Shown one piece after another: positions 57,465 through 64,000 of a stretch of DNA of 64,000 bases. A program made the position numbers and the translations under genes. Numbering within the stretch: position 1 is the first letter of the stretch; the number at the start of each line of letters is the position of its first letter. This DNA is from Pelodictyon luteolum (GTDB lineage Bacteria; Bacteroidota; Chlorobiia; Chlorobiales; Chlorobiaceae). The stretch spans positions 186,001 to 250,000 of the forward strand of contig NZ_LVWG01000032.1 of assembly GCF_001622165.1 (NCBI RefSeq), read 5' to 3'. Below the pieces are notes generated by a model that searched no databases, was not told the origin of the DNA, and saw nothing but the letters and a program-made list of their open reading frames with translations.

Positions 57465-59639
57465 ATGCTCATCATGCTGGCATCGGCCGGGAGTCCGATT
57501 CACGCTGAAACATCCAGCCCGCCACCAGCCCCGGCCGAAAAAGCGCCCTGTGTAGGAGAAGTCCACTTCACCGGCAACCGCGCTGTAAGCGATCAGGAAC
57601 TGCAGCAGGTCATCATGACCACTCCGGAAAAATCGCTATTCGGCATCGGCATTTTCGCCCGGAGACGCCAACCCTTCAACATGGAGGATTTTGAAAAGGA
57701 TCTGATCCTCCTCAGAAAACTCTACACCTACAAAGGTTATTTCTTTGCAGAGCTTGATCCGCGTTTCAACTACAAAAGCAGCGGAAGGAAAGTCGACATC
57801 GACATTCATGTCAAAGAAAACGAACCAACGAGGATCGACTCCCTCGCCTATCAAGGAATCAGTACTGCCCCCGATTCGCTCCGGAAGGAGTTCCTGCAGC
57901 GGAAAGTCCTCCACACGGGAGACATTTTTTCCGTCGAGCGCCTCATTGACGAACGGGACCGAAGCATTTCTTTCTTCCGCGAGCACGGCTATGCGTTCTT
58001 CAATGAGGACAGCCTCAGAATCCGCATCGACACCGTCGGAACCCGTGCAGGGGTTCTGATGCAGCTCCGCCTGCCGATACGCCTCCACTACGGCGGAGTG
58101 ACGGCTGTCGTCCACAACCCCCTCTCGCGAAAATCCTCAAAAGAGGCCAGACTCATTGAAAGGGACTCTCTCAAGATCAGGATCGCCGGGGGGCAGAGCA
58201 TATCGCCGATCCTCATCACCTCAGCCATCGACTTCCGCCCCGGCCTGCTCACACGCCAGAGCCGGGAACAGAAAACCCTGCAGAACTTTGGTGCAACCAA
58301 CATCTTTTCATCGATATATATCCAGCAGGACTCCGTGAAGAACAGGAAGTTATACAACACTATCCATCTTGAACCGGCCCCCAAGCACCAGCTGGAACCG
58401 AAAATTCTTGCCGACAACCGCTACGGATCGCTTTTTCTCGGCGGGGCTCTGGCCTATGAGAACAAAAACCTCTTCGGCGGTGCCGAGCAGCTCCGAACCA
58501 CTACTGAATACGGTACGCAGATCGGCTCGAGCAGCACGCTTCTCAGCAACCTTGATGCCGGCGATTACGATCCTGTGGTCCCCTATGAGCTGCGCATGAA
58601 AAACACCCTGCTTCTGCCGGTCCTTAAAAAGCCCGGCAACTTCTACAGTGCTTCGGCAGAATATTCCCAAAGCCGGCTGCCGGTCCTGCTCACCAATACC
58701 AATGCCCTCGTAAGGGGCAGCTACAGCGCCGCAAGCGGCGAAAAGGGACGCATGGATTTCGACTTCTTCGATATCGAGTGGGTACAGAAAGATTCCCTCA
58801 GAGGGTTCAGCAAGCTCTTCCGGACAGATTTGGCCAACAACATCGGCATTGACACCAGCAATCCTGACGATGTAAGCGCAGGACTGGACAGCCTGCTCGA
58901 CGCCCATGTCAACCAGACGTTCCGCCTCCGCTACAGCCATTCAAACCGCGACCCCCTCCGGCCGGAGAAAACAATCTGGAAAACCAATGTACTCCTCGAG
59001 CATGCCGGTGCCATTCCCTGGCTGATAGACGAATATATCGATACCAGTCCCCACACCGGCTTTACCGACAGTGATCCGCAGATCTTCGGCACCACCTATT
59101 CTCAGTACGTCAAGGCCGACACCCGGGTCACGTTCGATAAACGGCTCACCGACAAAAGCAGGTTGGCAGGAAAGGTCGACGTAGGATGGATGGCACCATA
59201 CGGCAAGGCAGAAGACACGCCGGAAGAGCGGAGGTTCTACGCGGGCGGATCAAACAGCATGCGGGGATGGCTCTTCAACACCCTTGGTCCAGGCAGCAGC
59301 TCGAGCGAAGCAGTGGCCAATTTCGGTGCGGATGTCAAGGTGGAGCTCGCTCTGGAATACCGGATTAAATTCTTCCGGCTCTTCGGCCAGGAATCCGGCA
59401 TCACCGCTTTCAGCGATCTCGGCAACATATGGAACCGCACCGGACCCTACGCATTCAGCCTCAACTCGCTGACCCGCGACTTCGCATGGGACTGGGGCCT
59501 AGGCCTCAGGGTCGGCTCACCGATCGGCCCCTTCCGATTCGACTTCGCATGGAGGCTGCACGACCCCTCATTAGCCGATCCCTGGGTCTTTGGCGACGGA
59601 GGCCTGACCTTCAACTTTGGAATTGGCGAAGCGTTTTAA
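57462..59639 (+). CDS. BamA/TamA-like outer-membrane assembly protein (Omp85 family)
   Basis: Outer-membrane insertase-type barrel of about 725 residues as read from ATG 57462. N-terminal POTRA-type domains include VGEVHFTGNRAVSDQELQQVI and LYTYKGYFFAELDP. The C-terminal barrel begins near residue 300 and has the family motifs FYAGGSNSMRGW and GLGLRVGSPIGPFRFDFAW, ending in a terminal Phe (NFGIGEAF). This start leaves a signal peptide without a charged N region; the true start is probably ATG 57398 with a frame change in the T9 run. BamA versus TamA cannot be decided from sequence alone. Confidence 0.88.
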   Translation: MMLIMLASAGSPIHAETSSPPPAPAEKAPCVGEVHFTGNRAVSDQELQQVIMTTPEKSLFGIGIFARRRQPFNMEDFEKDLILLRKLYTYKGYFFAELDPRFNYKSSGRKVDIDIHVKENEPTRIDSLAYQGISTAPDSLRKEFLQRKVLHTGDIFSVERLIDERDRSISFFREHGYAFFNEDSLRIRIDTVGTRAGVLMQLRLPIRLHYGGVTAVVHNPLSRKSSKEARLIERDSLKIRIAGGQSISPILITSAIDFRPGLLTRQSREQKTLQNFGATNIFSSIYIQQDSVKNRKLYNTIHLEPAPKHQLEPKILADNRYGSLFLGGALAYENKNLFGGAEQLRTTTEYGTQIGSSSTLLSNLDAGDYDPVVPYELRMKNTLLLPVLKKPGNFYSASAEYSQSRLPVLLTNTNALVRGSYSAASGEKGRMDFDFFDIEWVQKDSLRGFSKLFRTDLANNIGIDTSNPDDVSAGLDSLLDAHVNQTFRLRYSHSNRDPLRPEKTIWKTNVLLEHAGAIPWLIDEYIDTSPHTGFTDSDPQIFGTTYSQYVKADTRVTFDKRLTDKSRLAGKVDVGWMAPYGKAEDTPEERRFYAGGSNSMRGWLFNTLGPGSSSSEAVANFGADVKVELALEYRIKFFRLFGQESGITAFSDLGNIWNRTGPYAFSLNSLTRDFAWDWGLGLRVGSPIGPFRFDFAWRLHDPSLADPWVFGDGGLTFNFGIGEAF

Positions 59640-59680
59640 ACAGTTGACAACTCTTTTCCGTTACCCTAAACAGCAGAGAC

Positions 59681-60346
59681 ATGCCCTCACAATCCACCCT
59701 CATTGCTCCATCCATCCTTTCGGCCGACCTCATGCACCTCGGTGAGGCCCTCAAGACTGCAGAAGCGGCCGGTGCAGACTGGATCCACTGCGACATCATG
59801 GACGGGAACTTCGTCCCAAACATCACGTTTGGACCGATTGTCGTTCAGGCCATAGCCAGCAATACAGCAATGGTCGTCGATACCCACCTGATGATTGCCG
59901 ACCCAGACCGCTACATCGAAGAGTTCGTCAAAGCCGGATCGAATCAGGTAACCGTTCATCAGGAAACCTGCCCGCACCTGCACCGCACCGTTCAGTTCAT
60001 CAAAAGCCTCGGGGCAAAAGCCGGCGTTTCCCTCAATCCCGCCACCCCGGTCTCGACACTTGAAGAGATTCTCGGGGATCTCGACCTCGTCCTCATCATG
60101 TCGGTCAACCCCGGCTTCGGCGGACAGAAGTTCATCCCCGCATCCATCGAGAAAATAAAGAAGCTCGACGCAATGCGCCGTGAGCTCAACCCTCGGCTGG
60201 TCATTGCCGTTGACGGGGGAATCACCGAAGAGAATGCCGAAGCAGTGGTTCATGCAGGAGCCGATGCGCTCATTGCAGGAACGGCGTTTTTCAGGGCGGC
60301 TGACCCTGCGGCCGCAGCCCTGAAAATCAAGAGTGCATCACGATAA
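59681..60346 (+). CDS. rpe: Ribulose-phosphate 3-epimerase
   Basis: Interconverts ribulose 5-phosphate and xylulose 5-phosphate. The 221-residue TIM barrel has IAPSILSADLMHLGEAL, the metal/catalytic WIHCDIMDGNFVPNITFG, VDTHLMI, LIMSVNPGFGGQKF and VDGGITEENA. All catalytic residues are kept. Its last 9 bases overlap the end of the convergent trpC gene. Confidence 0.97.
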   Translation: MPSQSTLIAPSILSADLMHLGEALKTAEAAGADWIHCDIMDGNFVPNITFGPIVVQAIASNTAMVVDTHLMIADPDRYIEEFVKAGSNQVTVHQETCPHLHRTVQFIKSLGAKAGVSLNPATPVSTLEEILGDLDLVLIMSVNPGFGGQKFIPASIEKIKKLDAMRRELNPRLVIAVDGGITEENAEAVVHAGADALIAGTAFFRAADPAAAALKIKSASR

Positions 60347-61126
60347 GGAGGGGGTAACGGGCCACGTCAGGCCCGTCAGCTCTTTGCTTGTCTGGAGACC
60401 TTCTCCAATGAGCACGGCATGGAAACCGGCATCGCGCAACAGAGCGATGTCGGAAGCCGTTTTCAGACCGCTCTCCGACACCGAGATAGTATCAGGAGGA
60501 AAAAAGGGGCGAAGGGCAGAGGAAGTGACGGGGTCGACACTGAAGTCCTTCAGGTTGCGGTTGTTGACTCCAATCAGGGTGGCTCCCGCTTCGGTCGCCA
60601 TGTCGAGTTCCCTTCGATCATGCACCTCAACGAGCACATCGAGACCCGTTTCACCAGCTGTCTGGAGGTAGTCGCGAAGCTGGCGGGGATCGAGAGCCGC
60701 AACAATCAGGAGAATTGCGTCTGCACCCATGAGACGCGACTCGAAAATCTGTGATTCATCAACGATGAAATCCTTGCGGAGCACGGGAAGCTGAACCGCA
60801 GCCGAAACCGCCTGGAGATACTCCGGAGAACCCTGGAAGAACTGCCGGTCGGTCAAAACCGAAAGCGCTGAAGCGCCGATCGCCTCGTAGCGGAGGGCGA
60901 TCCGGACCGGATCGAAATCATGGACAATCACGCCCCTTGACGGGGAGGCTTTCTTGACTTCAGCGATGAGCCGGAGCCTGCTGTCCTCTGCCCGCAGCGC
61001 CGCCATAAACCCTCTGGCCGGAGCAAGCGAGTCGCGAAGCTCAAGGTAACGGGCAAGCGGACGCATAGCCCTTACCCCCTCAACCTCCCGAAGCTTCTCT
61101 TCGAGGATCTTTGCAAGGTAGGTCAT
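60338..61126 (-). CDS. trpC: Indole-3-glycerol phosphate synthase
   Basis: Fourth step of tryptophan synthesis. The 262-residue barrel has LIAEVKKASPSRGVI with the catalytic lysine, VLTDRQFFQGSPEYL, VLRKDFIVDESQIFESRLMGADAILLI, and LIGVNNRNLKDFSVD. It is monofunctional, not fused to TrpF. It is 14 bases after the carB half gene on the same strand; trpD is at the other end of the window. Confidence 0.96.
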   Translation of the reverse strand: MTYLAKILEEKLREVEGVRAMRPLARYLELRDSLAPARGFMAALRAEDSRLRLIAEVKKASPSRGVIVHDFDPVRIALRYEAIGASALSVLTDRQFFQGSPEYLQAVSAAVQLPVLRKDFIVDESQIFESRLMGADAILLIVAALDPRQLRDYLQTAGETGLDVLVEVHDRRELDMATEAGATLIGVNNRNLKDFSVDPVTSSALRPFFPPDTISVSESGLKTASDIALLRDAGFHAVLIGEGLQTSKELTGLTWPVTPSLS

Positions 61127-61140
61127 CCCTCTTTCCCCGC

Positions 61141-62619
61141 TCAGCCGGCTGAGGCCAGTGCCCTCAGTTCGTCCTCAAACTCAACAATCTGGCGGATGTT
61201 GTCGAGGAACCATGGGTCTATGGCCGTTGACTGGTAGATTTCATCGACAGTCGCACCAGCCTGGAAGGCGTAGCGCAGATAAAACATCCTGTCAGCTCTT
61301 GGAATCCTGATTTTCTCGAGAATATCGTCCTTGGCAAACATCTTCTGCTGCGGGGTCATGTCGATGACGTTCATCAGGTCCTTGCCATCGGAACCGAGCC
61401 CGGCACGGCCGATCTCAAGCCCACGCAGCGACTTCTGGAGTGCCTCACGGAAATTGCGACCGAACGCCATCACCTCACCGACCGACTTCATCTGCACGCC
61501 GAGGCGGGAGTCCACGTTCTTGAACTTCTCGAAATCCCAGCGAGGAACCTTCACAACACAGTAGTCGATGGCCGGCTCGAAGCTGGCAGGAGTCGACTTG
61601 GTTATGTCGTTCAGGATCTCGTCGAGTGTGTAGCCGACAGCCAGCTTGGCAGCAACCTTGGCAATCGGGAATCCCGTCGCCTTCGAGGCCAGGGCCGAGC
61701 TGCGCGATACGCGGGGATTCATTTCAATGACGACGATACGGCCGGTACGGGGATGGATAGCGAACTGGATGTTGCTGCCGCCGGTTTCCACGCCGATTTC
61801 GCGGATGATGCGAACCGAAGCATCACGAAGCTCCTGATACTGCCTGTCGGTCAGGGTCTGGGCGGGAGCCACCGTGATGCTGTCACCGGTGTGCACGCCC
61901 ATCGGATCCACGTTCTCGATGCTGCAGACAATGATCACGTTGTCGGCAAGGTCGCGGATGACCTCAAGTTCGAACTCCTTCCAGCCGAACAGGCACTCCT
62001 CCACCAGTACTTCGCCGATCGGACTTTCGGCAAGGCCGCGCCGCACTGCCTCGTAATAATCAGCCTTGGTTTCGGCAAACCCTCCTCCCGTACCGCCGAG
62101 CGTAAACGAAGGGCGGATGATGATCGGCAGGCCGATTTCCTCGAGGGCATCGCGGGCCTCTTTTTCATTCCGGACGAAAAATCCCTTGGCCATTTCCAGA
62201 CCGAGCTTCTTCATCGCATCGCTGAACAGTTCGCGATTCTCCGCCTTGCGGATGGCCCGCAGCTTCGCACCGATGAGTTCGACGCCGTTGCGTTCGAGGA
62301 TTCCCGACTCGGCAAGGCTCACCGCCGTATTGAGCGCCGTCTGACCACCCATGGTCGGAAGCAGCGCATCGGGCTTCTCCTTCTCGATGATTTTCTGCAC
62401 ATATTCCGGGGTAATCGGCTCGATATAGGTGGCGTCGGCCAGCTCGATATCGGTCATGATGGTCGCAGGGTTGCTGTTGACCAGAATGACCCTGTAGCCA
62501 TCCTCCTTCAGGGCACGGCATGCCTGTGTGCCCGAATAATCAAACTCACAGGCCTGACCGATGACGATCGGACCGGCTCCGATCACTAAAATGGACTTGA
62601 TGTCTTCCCGCTTTGGCAC
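61141..62619 (-). CDS. carB: Carbamoyl-phosphate synthase large subunit, N-terminal half
   Basis: Only the carboxy-phosphate ATP-grasp half and oligomerisation part are encoded: 492 residues against about 1,070 for the full subunit. It reads [55 protein letters not shown] and [22 protein letters not shown], then ends cleanly after [12 protein letters not shown]. The next gene is trpC, and the C-terminal half is not in the window. Split carB genes are known in some bacteria and archaea, and I believe in green sulfur bacteria. The start is GTG at 62619. Confidence 0.93.
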   Translation of the reverse strand: MPKREDIKSILVIGAGPIVIGQACEFDYSGTQACRALKEDGYRVILVNSNPATIMTDIELADATYIEPITPEYVQKIIEKEKPDALLPTMGGQTALNTAVSLAESGILERNGVELIGAKLRAIRKAENRELFSDAMKKLGLEMAKGFFVRNEKEARDALEEIGLPIIIRPSFTLGGTGGGFAETKADYYEAVRRGLAESPIGEVLVEECLFGWKEFELEVIRDLADNVIIVCSIENVDPMGVHTGDSITVAPAQTLTDRQYQELRDASVRIIREIGVETGGSNIQFAIHPRTGRIVVIEMNPRVSRSSALASKATGFPIAKVAAKLAVGYTLDEILNDITKSTPASFEPAIDYCVVKVPRWDFEKFKNVDSRLGVQMKSVGEVMAFGRNFREALQKSLRGLEIGRAGLGSDGKDLMNVIDMTPQQKMFAKDDILEKIRIPRADRMFYLRYAFQAGATVDEIYQSTAIDPWFLDNIRQIVEFEDELRALASAG

Positions 62620-62733
62620 TGGTATCAGAGGTTAGGATCTTCGAAAGCTTCAATGGTCGGTAATGTACTAAATTTCCCCCACTCATCCACGAAGACAACG
62701 CACTTCCGCGCCGCCTCCAATCAACCCCAACTA

Positions 62734-62862
62734 TTCATCGGACTTCGGCTGTTCGTCCATTTCATCGGACTTCGGCTGTTCGTCCATTCCATCGGACTTC
62801 GGCTGTTCGTCCATTCCATCGGACTCCGGCTGTTCAATACATCCCTCCGGACTTCGGCTGCG
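62734..62862. repeat. 27-bp tandem repeat array, four units plus a partial fifth
   Basis: Units start at 62734, 62761, 62788 and 62815, with a truncated one at 62842. The core CGGACTTCGGCTGTTCGTCC is nearly identical in the first three; the fourth drifts at its end. Each unit contains GGAC and GTCC arms that could pair weakly. It lies in the 254-bp spacer upstream of carB and downstream of the JAMM gene. Function unknown. Confidence 0.92.
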
Positions 62863-62873
62863 TTACCAATCAA

Positions 62874-63305
62874 TCACTCCACAACACGGATCTGCTCCTG
62901 ATGGAAGCCGCCGGACTCGCGACGGAGCCATGCGGTGACCTCTTTCGGGCGACCGTCCGAGAAGGAAATAATGAGCATGGTATGGCCAGGCTTAGCAAAA
63001 TCGACATCGTGCAGTGAAGGTACTGCCGGAGAGTTGATGTGCGAGTGATAGGAGCCGACGATGGCAAAGCCGAGACCCTTGGCCTCCCGCTCCACGTCGG
63101 AATATTCCTGATGGGATATCTCGAAACCGTTCTCACGACCGTGATAGAGGCAGTTACGGCAGGGAGCCACCTCATGGATGATGTTCTCGACATTGCCCCG
63201 ATGGTCAACGTTTTTTATGCCGGCAAACAGCCCGCAACACTCCTGGGGAAGTTCACGGAATGCCTGTTCCTGAATGATTTCAAAAGCTCGACGGGGTATT
63301 TTCAT
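62874..63305 (-). CDS. JAMM/Mov34 (MPN+) family metallopeptidase
   Basis: 143-residue stand-alone JAMM domain. The zinc and catalytic residues are complete: E22 (ELPQECCGLFAG), H87 and H89 (SYHSHINSP), S97 and D100, giving H-x-H-x7-S-x2-D. Bacterial relatives cleave the C terminus of ubiquitin-like sulfur carriers (Mec/CysO) or isopeptide bonds; no such partner gene is next to it. I chose ATG 63305; the open frame continues 38 codons upstream but overlaps the purD spacer. It sits between purD and carB. Confidence 0.85.
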   Translation of the reverse strand: MKIPRRAFEIIQEQAFRELPQECCGLFAGIKNVDHRGNVENIIHEVAPCRNCLYHGRENGFEISHQEYSDVEREAKGLGFAIVGSYHSHINSPAVPSLHDVDFAKPGHTMLIISFSDGRPKEVTAWLRRESGGFHQEQIRVVE

Positions 63306-63357
63306 ACGGCGACAGAAGCAGCAGCGGTTGAATGGATCGGGTAACGATATTCGGAAG

Positions 63358-64000
63358 TTAAAGGGCCCGGGCTCCGATGTCCCTGCGAAAACAGGCGCCC
63401 TCGAAACTGATTGTGCCAAGAGCCCGGTAAGCAGAGTTCAGGCTTTCGCGGAGCGTGGGTCCGAGCGCGGTAACGGAAAAGACCCTGCCGCCGGCCGTGG
63501 TAAGACGACTGTCGATATATGCCGTACCGGCGTGGAACAGCATACACTTCTCCATCCCGTAAATGGCGCTGTCGATCTGTACATCAATCCCTGTTGGATA
63601 GCTGTCTGGGTAGCCCCCGGAAGCCATGACGACGGTGGATGCAGACCCGGGGTGCATCTCGAACGGAATATCTTCCAGCCCTCCCGAAACGCTGGCCATG
63701 AGGGCATCGATGAAATCGCTTTTTAGCAGCGGAAGCACCACCTGGGTCTCCGGGTCTCCAAGCCTGGCATTGTATTCAACAACCGAGGGCTCGCCGCCAT
63801 CGATCATCAGGCCGACATAGAGGAACCCCGTGAACGGGCAACCCTCAGCCCTCATACCCTCGAGCGTTGGACGGATGACCCGTTCCTCGACTTTCTGCAT
63901 CACGGCAGGTGTGACCAGCGGGGCCGGCGCATATGCGCCCATGCCTCCGGTATTCTTTCCGGTATCACCCTCTCCGATCCGTTTATGGTCCTGGGCTGGA
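63358..64000 (-). CDS. purD: Phosphoribosylamine-glycine ligase, C-terminal part
   Basis: Second step of purine synthesis. The gene continues beyond the right edge. The in-window part starts within PAQDHKRIGEGDTGKNTGG, the ATP-grasp hallmark of PurD, and continues MGAYAPAPLVTP, GFLYVGLMIDGGEPSVVEYNARLGDPETQVVLP. It ends with the small C-terminal domain (LNSAYRALGTISFEGACFRRDIGARAL). It is upstream of the JAMM gene on the same strand. Confidence 0.95.
   Translation of the reverse strand, partial: PAQDHKRIGEGDTGKNTGGMGAYAPAPLVTPAVMQKVEERVIRPTLEGMRAEGCPFTGFLYVGLMIDGGEPSVVEYNARLGDPETQVVLPLLKSDFIDALMASVSGGLEDIPFEMHPGSASTVVMASGGYPDSYPTGIDVQIDSAIYGMEKCMLFHAGTAYIDSRLTTAGGRVFSVTALGPTLRESLNSAYRALGTISFEGACFRRDIGARAL

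Noticed and set aside
62653-62901. 82-codon frame reading the 27-bp array as repeated IGLRLFVHS
   Set aside because: 27 is a multiple of three, so repeats stay open by chance; there is no ribosome site and it runs into the JAMM gene end.

Overview
This 64 kb window is chromosomal DNA from a green sulfur bacterium (Chlorobiaceae, Chlorobium/Pelodictyon type). The main evidence is a gene for the three-helix, mono-heme reaction-centre cytochrome PscC (cytochrome c-551/cz), a (bacterio)chlorophyll synthase of the BchG/ChlG/BchK family, a 1,184-residue pyruvate:ferredoxin oxidoreductase and PEP carboxylase as expected for reductive TCA-cycle carbon fixation, and an LpxC-FabZ fusion typical of the Chlorobi/Bacteroidetes lineage. 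G+C is high (judged by eye). Genes are packed tightly and no gene-free stretch exceeds 300 bases. I see no tRNA, rRNA, CRISPR array, insertion sequence or prophage; this is core chromosome rather than an accessory island.

Layout. 1-13 kb: 5' end of an ABC permease (minus), PPi-type phosphofructokinase, ilvE, a DnaX/delta'-like clamp-loader protein, an M24 aminopeptidase (minus), trpD, bchG, rpmB, rnhA, an unknown membrane protein, tilS (minus), psd, tatA, recN. 13-20 kb: dapA, gcvPA and gcvH (minus), rlmB (minus), PFOR. 20-30 kb: nine minus-strand genes in a row (methyltransferase, DUF4905-like, xerC, hpf, hprK, peptide-binding lipoprotein, DppB-like permease, ruvB, TPR lipoprotein), several overlapping by a few bases. 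30-38 kb: queF, pscC (minus) divergent from ppc, a porin-like protein, sppA (minus), an OppF-like ATPase (minus). 38-50 kb: rsmI-panC, pnp, leuS, acs, tspO (minus), an inositol-phosphatase family gene, lpxC-fabZ. 50-64 kb: a CDP-alcohol phosphatidyltransferase, ruvC and yebC (minus); pheA-polA; an M23 peptidase, a DUF2795 protein, a BamA/TamA-like protein and rpe; then trpC, a half-length carB, a JAMM peptidase and the 3' part of purD (minus).

How it works together. PFOR, PEP carboxylase and acetyl-CoA synthetase handle C2-C4 carbon entering from the reductive TCA cycle; PPi-PFK and Rpe belong to sugar-phosphate metabolism; PscC and BchG belong to the photosystem. TrpD/TrpC, PheA, IlvE, DapA, PanC, CarB and PurD give biosynthetic autonomy. 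Lpx/BamA/porin/TatA/SppA/M23 genes describe a Gram-negative envelope. RuvB, RuvC, RecN, PolA and XerC are DNA maintenance genes.

The most notable signals are: a run of nine T that puts the start region of the BamA/TamA-like gene out of frame, where removing one T restores a textbook signal peptide; a degenerate 12-bp tandem array between tspO and the inositol-phosphatase gene; a 27-bp tandem array between carB and the JAMM gene; a stand-alone N-terminal half of carbamoyl-phosphate synthase; an rnhA start codon placed against the T-run of a terminator; and a general scarcity of Shine-Dalgarno sequences. I found no clear multi-gene system that looks undescribed.
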